From Sphingomonas sp. (lineage in GTDB: Bacteria > Pseudomonadota > Alphaproteobacteria > Sphingomonadales > Sphingomonadaceae): a DNA stretch of 9,517 nucleotides. Positions 1-5,659 of this stretch are shown here, piece after piece (the stretch's first letter is position 1; each line of letters starts with the position of its first letter). The DNA lies in contig JAICSX010000063.1 of NCBI GenBank assembly GCA_025936675.1, positions 1 through 9,517 of the forward strand, given 5' to 3'. Both the position numbers and the translations under genes were made by a program. The notes beneath the pieces are model-generated. The model was not told where the DNA came from, did no database searches, and saw only the letters and a program-made list of their open reading frames with translations.

Positions 1-229
1 GACCGTCAGCCGCGCGCGCAAGATCCAGCGCTTCCTGTCGCAGCCGTTCCACGTCGCCGAGGTGTTCACCGGCATCCCCGGCAAGTTCGTCCAGGTCGAG
101 GAGACGGTGCGCTCGTTCAAGGCGGTCGTGAACGGCGAATATGACCACCTCCCCGAAGCCGCTTTCTACATGGTCGGCGGAATCGACGAAGCGGTCGCCA
201 AGGCCGAGAAGCTGGCGCAGGAGGCCTGA
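1..229 (+). CDS. atpD: ATP synthase F1 subunit beta, C-terminal end (partial)
   Basis: The last 75 codons of the catalytic beta subunit of the F1F0 ATP synthase are present; the gene starts before the window. The reading frame begins at base 2 and ends at TGA 227-229. The peptide carries the conserved beta C-terminal helical domain signature: [13 protein letters not shown], then the [12 protein letters not shown] stretch, then the terminal helix around [14 protein letters not shown]. Beta subunits hydrolyse or make ATP at the alpha/beta interfaces of F1 on the cytoplasmic face of the inner membrane. The Walker motifs lie upstream and are not visible. The last codons (CAG GAG GCC) double as the Shine-Dalgarno of the next gene, which starts on the base right after this stop, so translation is probably coupled. 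Confidence 0.97.
   Translation, partial: TVSRARKIQRFLSQPFHVAEVFTGIPGKFVQVEETVRSFKAVVNGEYDHLPEAAFYMVGGIDEAVAKAEKLAQEA
219..224 (+). promoter_or_regulatory. Shine-Dalgarno for the small YHS-like gene, inside atpD
   Basis: AGGAGG, a full match to the anti-Shine-Dalgarno complement, lies in the final codons of atpD. It is 5 bases before the TTG at 230. This site decides the start of the next gene: a TTG with no competing ATG or GTG nearby in frame is credible here because the ribosome-binding site is strong and ideally spaced. Confidence 0.75.
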
Positions 230-415
230 TTGACGGACGGTCTGCGCCTCGAAGACTGCGTCAACGACGTCTGTCCCTGGTCGGGCAAGCCGGTCAGCGC
301 GGACAGCCTGACGCTCTACGGCGGCAAGGTCGTCGGCTTCTGCAACACCGGCTGCCGCGACAAGTTCGAGGCCGCGACCGGCGCATTCGACGCGAAAATA
401 CAAGGCAAGCAATAA
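230..415 (+). CDS. 61-residue four-cysteine YHS/TRASH-like protein inside the ATP synthase operon
   Basis: This small soluble protein has four cysteines arranged as C10-x4-C15 and C38-x3-C42. The blocks are CPWSGKPV (15-22) and [13 protein letters not shown] (34-46). Such a CP-x-SGKP block followed by a G-x-V-x-FC-x-x-C-x-x-KF block is typical of the YHS/TRASH metal-binding fold, so a zinc or other soft-metal site is likely (family knowledge; metal not shown here). There is no signal peptide or membrane segment. The start is TTG, immediately after the atpD stop and 5 bases after AGGAGG. The stop TAA shares one base with the atpC ATG (TAATG). The gene is therefore translated between the beta and epsilon subunits of the ATP synthase. 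Similar short proteins may be annotated as hypothetical or as glutathione S-transferase; nothing here supports GST activity. A role in assembly, regulation or metal sensing of the ATP synthase is inference only. Confidence 0.85.
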   Translation: MTDGLRLEDCVNDVCPWSGKPVSADSLTLYGGKVVGFCNTGCRDKFEAATGAFDAKIQGKQ

Positions 416-672
416 TGGCCGATCTGCATTTCGACCTGGTCACCCCGGACCGGCTGGTGATGTCCGACGACGTCTACATGGTCGTCGTCCCCGGGGCCGA
501 GGGCGAGTCCGGAATCATGGCCGGCCACGCGCCGTACATGACGACGCTGAGGAATGGCGAAATCGCGATTTACCGCACGAGCGGCGCGCAACCCGAGCGG
601 ATCCCGGTGACCGGCGGCTTTGCCGAGGTCAGCGACAAGGGCCTGACCGTCCTCGCCGAGAGCGCCGGTTGA
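415..672 (+). CDS. atpC: ATP synthase F1 subunit epsilon, short form
   Basis: An 85-residue epsilon subunit, part of the central stalk that couples the gamma rotor to the c-ring. The N-terminal beta-sandwich domain is complete: [10 protein letters not shown] (6-15), the conserved [19 protein letters not shown] segment (30-48) and the [18 protein letters not shown] end (65-82). The usual C-terminal two-helix domain (about 50 more residues in E. coli-type epsilon), which can inhibit ATP hydrolysis, is absent. The sequence ends cleanly after the last beta strand, so this looks like a natural short form and not a frameshift. The ATG overlaps the stop of the small cysteine gene by one base, with AAGG about 9 bases upstream. 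It is the last gene of the operon and abuts the oppositely oriented protease gene with no spacer. Confidence 0.95.
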   Translation: MADLHFDLVTPDRLVMSDDVYMVVVPGAEGESGIMAGHAPYMTTLRNGEIAIYRTSGAQPERIPVTGGFAEVSDKGLTVLAESAG

Positions 673-1539
673 TCAGCGCTTCTGCGGCATCTCGAGCCGC
701 AGGAGATGGTTGCGCTGATCGACCGTCAGGACATAATCCTTGAGGAACTCGGACCCGATCACGATGACGGAGTCTGATGGCTCCGCATACAGCACCTTCT
801 GATTGATCGCGGTGATGCCAGCGACGCGCACAGGCTCGTGCAGCGTCATTTCCCAGAGTGTTGCAACGCTGTTCGTGCGCATCCCCCGCCCAATCGGGAC
901 CGGTTCGCTGGCCGACAATTTCGGCACCAGGTCCTTCGGGACCACGATCGTTCGGCTCGAGCCCGTGTCGACCTTGGCCGGAAAGCATCCGGCCGAAAAG
1001 CAGACCGGAATTGACAGGCTGCCAGCGAACGCCGTCACTCCCGGGTCATTCGGACGCAGCTTTCCGCGGGAGAATCGGATTGCACGTGCCGGATAGTCGA
1101 TCGTTACCAGGCGGTCCGCGAAGAAATCGCGAGCGATGATTCCCTTGATCGGCTGCAAGCCTGGCTTCCGGCCCTTGTTGTAGTCGCGCGAAAGCAGTTC
1201 GACGTTTCGCTTTTCGAGCTTGCCGAGGCGCAGGCTGTCGACCGCGACGACGTCCGCGATCTTCACTTTGATGCCGTCGGAGTTCGCCGTCTCGTCAACC
1301 TTGGGCAGCGAAAGCTCGGCAGCGAGACTGCTGTCAGCGCGCCCCATTCCGCTCGCGCCAGTATCGAAGGCGAAACGGAACGGCCCCTGCCCGTTCACGA
1401 AGGCGGTGACGAAGATGTGACCATGGTCGAGCTCGAAGGGAATGGAGAAAGCGTCTTCGGCGCGATCCGCGCGAATGTCCGGCGCAGACGCTCCGGCTGC
1501 CAGCGCGATCGCCATACCCACCTCCAAGAAGCCATGCAT
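673..1539 (-). CDS. Two-lobed retropepsin-like aspartyl protease, probably exported
   Basis: A 288-residue protein with two copies of the aspartic protease active-site motif: FDTGASG (D59) and VDTGSSRTIV (D191). Each is followed by the lobe-closing segment of the family, GIIARDFFADRLVTIDYPARAI (about 133-154) and VIGSEFLKDYVLTVDQ (about 260-275). Both catalytic aspartates are in one chain, so an internal pseudo-dimer is likely, unlike single-lobe retropepsins that dimerise. Residues 1-19 are hydrophobic and end in GASA, consistent with a signal peptide, but the n-region has no Lys or Arg, so export is only probable. Two cysteines (180, 185) sit just before the second motif and could form a disulphide. 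The ATG at 1539-1537 was chosen because GGGGAG lies 6 bases upstream. The frame stays open to a TTG at 1626, but that would put a long basic tail in front of the hydrophobic segment. Its substrate is unknown. Confidence 0.82.
   Translation of the reverse strand: MHGFLEVGMAIALAAGASAPDIRADRAEDAFSIPFELDHGHIFVTAFVNGQGPFRFAFDTGASGMGRADSSLAAELSLPKVDETANSDGIKVKIADVVAVDSLRLGKLEKRNVELLSRDYNKGRKPGLQPIKGIIARDFFADRLVTIDYPARAIRFSRGKLRPNDPGVTAFAGSLSIPVCFSAGCFPAKVDTGSSRTIVVPKDLVPKLSASEPVPIGRGMRTNSVATLWEMTLHEPVRVAGITAINQKVLYAEPSDSVIVIGSEFLKDYVLTVDQRNHLLRLEMPQKR
679..705 (+). terminator. Candidate hairpin terminator of the ATP synthase operon
   Basis: An inverted repeat starts 7 bases after the atpC stop: CTTCTGCGGC (679-688), a 7-base loop, then GCCGCAGGAG (696-705). 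It pairs over 10 bp with one T-G wobble; the inner 7 bp are perfect and GC-rich. No T-tract follows, so it is not a textbook intrinsic terminator. The whole structure lies inside the last codons of the convergent protease gene. It is the only terminator-like structure I see for the operon. Confidence 0.35.
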
Positions 1540-1545
1540 CTCTAT

Positions 1546-1551
1546 CTCCCC
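1546..1551 (-). promoter_or_regulatory. Shine-Dalgarno of the aspartyl protease gene
   Basis: GGGGAG on the minus strand, 6 bases before the ATG at 1539. It fixes the protease start in preference to the upstream in-frame TTG at 1626. Its 5' edge touches the inverted repeat at 1552-1577, so a hairpin there would sit directly beside the ribosome-binding site. Confidence 0.6.
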
Positions 1552-1577
1552 GTGTTGCCGTAGTAGCATGGCAACAC
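1552..1577. promoter_or_regulatory. Perfect 8-bp inverted repeat next to the protease ribosome-binding site
   Basis: GTGTTGCC (1552-1559) and GGCAACAC (1570-1577) are exact reverse complements separated by 10 bases. In the protease mRNA the 3' arm ends one base before the GGGGAG Shine-Dalgarno. As DNA it would be a repressor-type operator with half-sites about two helical turns long in total; a weak -10-like TACTAC lies between the arms on the minus strand. As RNA it would be a stem that could limit ribosome access. The sequence does not distinguish the two. Confidence 0.5.
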
Positions 1578-1632
1578 AGCGGATGGAAGCTTTCACGAAC
1601 CGGCCCCTGCGGCGAATTCTTTCCAAACATAA

Positions 1633-1647
1633 TTAACCGTTCCTTAG
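1633..1647 (+). promoter_or_regulatory. CtrA-like box upstream of the glycosyltransferase operon
   Basis: TTAACC-GTTCC-TTAG matches the alphaproteobacterial CtrA consensus TTAA-N7-TTAA except for the last base (G in place of A), and includes the TTAACC half-site form. It sits 42 bases before the first glycosyltransferase ATG and about 94 bases before the divergent protease start. No convincing -35/-10 pair could be assigned around it, so the regulatory role is tentative. Confidence 0.35.
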
Positions 1648-1688
1648 ACGCTGACTCCTAACTCTGCCGTGCAGTCACGGGGGAGCGA

Positions 1689-2960
1689 ATGCGGCACGAG
1701 CCGGCCAGTCAGTTTGCCGAAGCCCGCGTGGCGCGCGGCGCCGCAGGCATCGACGTCACCATCGTCATGCCGTGCCTCAACGAGGCGCAGTGCCTTCCCC
1801 ATTGCATCGGCAACGCCAAGGTGGCGCTGGGCCGTATTGCAGCCGAACATGGCCTCACCGGCGAGATCCTGATCGCCGACAACGGCTCGACCGACGGCAG
1901 CCAGGCGCTTGCGAAGCGGCTCGGCGCGCGCGTCGTACCGGTCGCGGAGCGCGGCTACGGCAGTGCGCTGATCGGCGGCGCAAAAGCGGCGCGTGGCAAA
2001 TATGTCCTGATGGGCGATGCCGACGGAAGCTACGATTTCACCGACGGCGTCGCGATGATCGGCAAGCTCGCCGACGGCGCCGAGCTGTGCATGGGATCGC
2101 GCTTCAAGGGCGGCATCTCGCCCGGCGCGATGCCATGGAAGAACCGGTACATCGGCAACCCGGTGCTGACCGGCATCCTCAACCTGTTCTTCCGTCCGGG
2201 GATCAGCGACGCCCATTCGGGCCTGCGCGCGATCGGCAAGGACGCCTTCCTCGAACTCGGGCTCACCGGCTCCGGCATGGAATTCGCCAGCGAGATGGTG
2301 ATCAAGGCCGCGCTCAAGCGTCTGCGCATCGCCGAAACGCCGGTGAAGCTCCTCCCCGACCTCCGCACCCGCCCGCCCCACCTGCGCCCCTGGCGCGACG
2401 GCTGGCGGCACTTGCGGTACCTGGTGATGCTGAGTCCAACTTGGGCATTTGCTGTGCCCGCGGTGATCGGCGGCGTTGTCTCACTCGCGCTGCTGCTTGC
2501 TGCCCTCTCGCACTATTTCGCGCCCAGCACATTCCCGGCGGTCGGCAACTATTGGGCGATCCTGGCCGCCGGCACGCTTGGACTTAGCCACATGTCGGGC
2601 ATTCTCGCGGCGGCAGGCAATCTCTATGGGGTTCGTGCCGGCTACCGACTGCCAAACCCACTCACGCGCCAGCTCGCGCGCCTGATGTCGCTCGAAACAA
2701 TGCTGATTGCCGGAGCTTTGCTGATCGCGGCCGGGTTGGGCGTGCTCGCGTTGGTCTTTCTGCGCTGGCAGGAACGCGATTTCGCGGCGACGTACAGCGT
2801 CGTGCCCGCTTTGGTCGGCACGCTGTGCCTTACCCTGGGCTTCCAAAACGCACTGGGCGGGTTCCTGCTCGCGATCGTCGGTGGCAACGAAGCGCGGTTC
2901 ATGGCGGCTGCGGACAAAAAAGCCTCTGAGAAAGCCGATGCGATCCAGCTCGCGGCGTAG
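1689..2960 (+). CDS. Family 2 glycosyltransferase with C-terminal membrane domain, polyprenyl-phosphate sugar synthase-like
   Basis: A 423-residue protein. Residues 22-225 form a GT-A fold of the GT2 family, resembling dolichyl-phosphate mannose/glucose synthases: VTIVMPCLNEA (23-33), ADNGSTDGS (63-71), the metal-binding DxD in MGDADGSYDF (108-117, D110/D112), and SDAHSGLRA (173-181), a block typical of the DPM1-like group. Four hydrophobic segments follow at about 251-273, 286-308, 336-358 and 370-398, so the enzyme is anchored in the inner membrane with a cytoplasmic catalytic domain. The expected reaction is transfer of a sugar from a nucleotide donor to undecaprenyl phosphate; donor and sugar cannot be told. 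The ATG is preceded closely by GGGGGAG (1679-1685). It is first in a four-gene operon and its 3' end overlaps the next gene by 23 bases. This is the loading step in a Gtr-like scheme. Confidence 0.88.
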   Translation: MRHEPASQFAEARVARGAAGIDVTIVMPCLNEAQCLPHCIGNAKVALGRIAAEHGLTGEILIADNGSTDGSQALAKRLGARVVPVAERGYGSALIGGAKAARGKYVLMGDADGSYDFTDGVAMIGKLADGAELCMGSRFKGGISPGAMPWKNRYIGNPVLTGILNLFFRPGISDAHSGLRAIGKDAFLELGLTGSGMEFASEMVIKAALKRLRIAETPVKLLPDLRTRPPHLRPWRDGWRHLRYLVMLSPTWAFAVPAVIGGVVSLALLLAALSHYFAPSTFPAVGNYWAILAAGTLGLSHMSGILAAAGNLYGVRAGYRLPNPLTRQLARLMSLETMLIAGALLIAAGLGVLALVFLRWQERDFAATYSVVPALVGTLCLTLGFQNALGGFLLAIVGGNEARFMAAADKKASEKADAIQLAA

Positions 2961-3903
2961 CCCGCCATGGCTCAGCGTTGCGATGCCGATCCATTGCGGC
3001 GAGCGATGGCTGCCGGCGACGCTCGCCAGCGCCGCCAGTCAGGACTGCAGCGGCATCGAATTCATCCTGATCGATTCCGGAGCGGAGCCGACCTGCCAGG
3101 CCATTGCCGCCACTTATTCGGACCGGCTCGACATCCGCTATGAGCATCGGCCTGACCTCACGCCCTGGACGGCCAAGACCAACCTGGCTGTAGACGAGGC
3201 GCGGGCCGCCCACGTCGCAATGCTTCACCAGGACGATCTGTGGCTGGCCGGACGCGTCGACGACATGCGCCGTGCAATCGTCGCACATCCCGATGCGGTG
3301 CTGCTGCTCAATCCTTCGCGGATCGTGGATCAGAACGGCCACGGACTAGGCGTGTGGCGCTGTCCTCTGCCGACCGGTCAATCGATTGATGCTCCGCGCC
3401 TCGCCGAGCGCCTGCTGGTGCAGAATTTCGTCGCCATACCCGCACCAGTCGCCCGGCGAGAGGCATGGATGGCGGCCGGCGGGCTGGACGACACTCTCTG
3501 GTACACGGCGGATTGGGATCTCTACCTGAAGATCGCCCGCCAGGGTTCGACTGTGTACCGCCATGCCGTGACGACGGCTTTCCGCGTCCACGGCGGCTCT
3601 CTGACCGTCAAGGGCAGTGCAGACGGCGAGGACTTTGCGCAGCAGATGGCACAGGTGATCGCCAGGCACATCGATCTTGCGCCCGCCGCTCAGCGGGACT
3701 CAGTCCACCGCCGCGCGCTCACGTCCTCAGCAGTAAATTGCGCGCTCGCACAGGCGATGGCCGGCAATCTCGGGCTGCTCGTCGGCGCCTTGGGTTCGCT
3801 GCTCCGTCTCGGACCGGCAGACGTAGTTCGCTATCTGCGAGATTCGCGGATCATCGAGCGGGCGCTGCCGCGCGTTCGTGCCCGCCTCGCCGGAGTCCTC
3901 TGA
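2938..3903 (+). CDS. Soluble family 2 glycosyltransferase
   Basis: A 321-residue GT2-type enzyme with no membrane helices. The nucleotide-sugar fold begins at LSVAMPIHCGERWL (12-25), where the usual Asn of the YNG/YN block is replaced by His-Cys. It continues with FILIDSG (42-48), the acidic metal/donor motif MLHQDDLW (95-102), GGLDDTLWYTADWDLYLKIA (181-200) with the acceptor-side ED/WD element, and RVHGGSLT (216-223). The residues from about 245 on are helical and unassigned. The start at 2938 gives 11 residues before the first beta strand. A further in-frame upstream start (2881) lies deep in the preceding gene, and the next ATG (2983) would cut the first strand. The gene overlaps its predecessor by 23 bases and ends one base before the methyltransferase start, implying coupled translation. 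It probably extends a glycan in the cytoplasm. Confidence 0.82.
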   Translation: MRSSSRRSPPWLSVAMPIHCGERWLPATLASAASQDCSGIEFILIDSGAEPTCQAIAATYSDRLDIRYEHRPDLTPWTAKTNLAVDEARAAHVAMLHQDDLWLAGRVDDMRRAIVAHPDAVLLLNPSRIVDQNGHGLGVWRCPLPTGQSIDAPRLAERLLVQNFVAIPAPVARREAWMAAGGLDDTLWYTADWDLYLKIARQGSTVYRHAVTTAFRVHGGSLTVKGSADGEDFAQQMAQVIARHIDLAPAAQRDSVHRRALTSSAVNCALAQAMAGNLGLLVGALGSLLRLGPADVVRYLRDSRIIERALPRVRARLAGVL

Positions 3904-3904
3904 G

Positions 3905-4534
3905 GTGCCGCTCGGTCAAGTGATCCGCGGCTTGTTTGGCCGGCACGAGCGGCGCATTGCCGATGCCTACCGCGCCCTGTTCATGGACCTCGACGATTAT
4001 GGCGCGAAGATGCGCGGGTGGGCGGCGCAACCGCGGAAGGTTCTCGAGGTCGGCTGTGGCGAAGGTGCAGTAACCGAAATTCTCGCGGACGCGTTCCCGC
4101 ACGCGGAGATCCTGGCGATCGACATTACTTCGCGCGCCGGGCGCCTTTATCTCGGACGCCGCAGCGGCGTCGAATTCCGCAACGCCACGATCCAGGCAAT
4201 CGCCGGTGCCCATCCGGCGACATTCGATCTCATCGTGCTGTCCGACGTGATCCATCATGTTCCCGATGACCTTCGCGGCGAAGTGCTCTGTGCCATCGGT
4301 AAAGCGCTCGCGCCCAACGGCCGGTTCGTTCTCAAGGATTGGAGCAAGTCTTCCGCGCCGATTCACTGGCTCTGTCACGCTGGCGACCGTTGGCTGACAG
4401 GCGACCGCGTCGCCCACCTCACGCCGTCCGAAGCCAAGCACATGGTGGTCCGGCACGTGCCGAAGCTGCAGCCTGTGGCCGAAGGTCACATCCGGCCGTG
4501 GCGCAATAATTACGCGCTGGTGTTCGCGTGCTGA
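3905..4534 (+). CDS. Class I SAM-dependent methyltransferase
   Basis: A 209-residue Rossmann-fold methyltransferase. Motif I is VLEVGCGEGAVTE (46-58), the acidic residue at the end of strand 2 is D73 in LAIDIT, and the motif IV region is DLIVLSDVIHHVPDD (108-122), followed by LAPNGRFVLKDW (135-146). The N-terminal block LFGRHERRIADAYRALF (10-26) may shape the acceptor site. The acceptor is not predictable, but the operon suggests a sugar, a lipid-linked glycan or its lipid. The GTG at 3905 was chosen because GGAG lies 9 bases upstream and the previous stop is one base away; an earlier in-frame GTG at 3878 would add nine residues without a better site. It overlaps the GtrA-like gene by 7 bases. 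Confidence 0.85.
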   Translation: MPLGQVIRGLFGRHERRIADAYRALFMDLDDYGAKMRGWAAQPRKVLEVGCGEGAVTEILADAFPHAEILAIDITSRAGRLYLGRRSGVEFRNATIQAIAGAHPATFDLIVLSDVIHHVPDDLRGEVLCAIGKALAPNGRFVLKDWSKSSAPIHWLCHAGDRWLTGDRVAHLTPSEAKHMVVRHVPKLQPVAEGHIRPWRNNYALVFAC

Positions 4535-4944
4535 AAGTTCCGCCCGCACTCAAGGAGCCCAGTCGTTATCTCGCGGTCGGTGCGCTTTGTGCAGTGCTCA
4601 ACAATGTGATCCTGATTTGCGGCGATGCGGCCGGGTTGCACTATAGCGTTTCCATCCTGCTCACGTTCGTGCTGGTCCTGCCGGCAAGTTACCTCGTTCA
4701 CGCCTGGTGGACGTTCCGCGTTCCATCGTCTTGGGCAGCGTTCCGAAGGTTCCTTGGGGGCTCGGTTTCCAGCCTGATCGTAGCGAGCCTTGCAGTGGGC
4801 GCGCTTCGTGGCAGACTGGCAATGCCGATGATCATTGCGGCGCCACTCGCAACCGTAGTGATGACGCTTTACAACTTCGTCATGGCGAAATGGGCCCTCA
4901 CGCGCGGGCGCCGCACCTTCGATGCCGTCACAACTGGATTCTGA
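4528..4944 (+). CDS. GtrA-like four-helix membrane protein (putative polyprenyl-phosphate sugar flippase)
   Basis: A 138-residue protein made almost entirely of four transmembrane helices (about 13-32, 40-60, 74-94 and 99-121). The loop-2 block PASYLVHAWWTFR (52-64) and the closing NFVMAKWAL (116-124) match the GtrA family, where a short basic tail follows an aromatic F-x-x-x-K-W element. Family members are thought to move undecaprenyl-phosphate-linked sugars across the inner membrane, or to assist the synthase. The GTG start overlaps the methyltransferase stop by 7 bases and has no clear Shine-Dalgarno, so it probably depends on coupling. The gene ends inside the 3' end of the opposite-strand methyltransferase gene (17-bp overlap). 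Hand-counted GC of one line in it (4561-4620) is 31/60, against 38/60 and 39/60 for two lines in cpaF; AT-richer codons for hydrophobic residues may explain this. Confidence 0.8.
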   Translation: MLKVPPALKEPSRYLAVGALCAVLNNVILICGDAAGLHYSVSILLTFVLVLPASYLVHAWWTFRVPSSWAAFRRFLGGSVSSLIVASLAVGALRGRLAMPMIIAAPLATVVMTLYNFVMAKWALTRGRRTFDAVTTGF

Positions 4945-5659
4945 CCACGTAGCCAAAGCTGCGCAGCGGAGATAGCCGCTCGACGACCCGAATAATTCGT
5001 TCCACCAGAAGCACGCACCAATGCTTCGGGCCCGAGCATTGCAGCAACATCTCGGTCGCATAAAAGCGGTAGGGCACAATTTCCCACGCGCGGCAGCCTG
5101 CTCGCACACACAAGGTATTCAGCGTCTTGTAGGTCGACGTGAGAAGGTGGTCGCGATGCTGCGCCTCGCGTCCGATACTTCCGAGCAGCGCGTTGGCAAA
5201 CGATGCTCCATTCGGAGTGGACAGGATCAACTCGCGGCCAGGGAAGCGCTCGCGCATCCTGCGCAGGAACGCGAGCGGATTCTCGAGATGCTCGATGAAC
5301 TCGCCGGCGACGATCACGTCGATCGTCGCGGCATCGGTCTGCGCCAGATCGGGCTCGGTTCCGTCACCTTTGACGATGCGCGAATTCGTCCCCGTGACGA
5401 TCCCTTGCTCTCCCAGTCGATCGGAGCTGTCGATGCCAAGTACGGTGCGAGCTACGGCCGCAATTCGACGATGCAGCCAATCGTCGGTCTGTTGCTTGGC
5501 GATCGCCGTCTCATCGAGGCAGCCGATATCGAGCACATGCCTATCGCGGCAGAGTTCAGCGATAAATGCCACGCGCTCGACCGGAGGTGCGACCGCCAGG
5601 CGCTCCAGCGTCTCGTACCTGAGCGGCGTCACGCCTTCAGCGATCGCGGTGATAGACAT
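4928..5659 (-). CDS. Class I SAM-dependent methyltransferase with atypical motif I
   Basis: A 243-residue protein with the UbiE/methyltransferase-11 type layout: HVLDIGCLDE (41-50), LGIDSSD with acidic D77, a DVIVAGEFIEHLENP block (114-128) and ELILSTPNG (143-151). The conserved Gly-rich loop normally reads GxGxxG; here the second half is CLDET, so the SAM loop is unusual, though the strand, Asp and FIEH elements are intact. The C-terminal part (about 165-243) is basic and aromatic and may bind the acceptor. The ATG at 5659 has GGGTGA about 6 bases upstream and overlaps the oxygenase gene by 23 bases. It is the last gene of the minus-strand arm and overlaps the GtrA-like gene tail to tail. 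A glycan or lipid methylation role is inferred from context. Confidence 0.8.
   Translation of the reverse strand: MSITAIAEGVTPLRYETLERLAVAPPVERVAFIAELCRDRHVLDIGCLDETAIAKQQTDDWLHRRIAAVARTVLGIDSSDRLGEQGIVTGTNSRIVKGDGTEPDLAQTDAATIDVIVAGEFIEHLENPLAFLRRMRERFPGRELILSTPNGASFANALLGSIGREAQHRDHLLTSTYKTLNTLCVRAGCRAWEIVPYRFYATEMLLQCSGPKHWCVLLVERIIRVVERLSPLRSFGYVVRIQL

Noticed and set aside
1540..1626. N-terminal extension of the protease to the TTG at 1626
   Set aside because: It would add 29 mostly basic residues before the hydrophobic segment and read through the inverted repeat and the good GGGGAG site; the ATG at 1539 explains both better.
1644..2411. 255-codon open frame on the minus strand
   Set aside because: It lies antisense within the GT2 gene, its peptide has no recognisable family features, and its openness is expected from GC-rich third positions. 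The plus-strand frame has clear GT2 motifs.
4965..4980. AGCGG/CCGCT stem about 20 bases after the GtrA-like stop
   Set aside because: Only 5 bp, no T-tract, inside coding sequence of the opposite gene; too weak to call a terminator.
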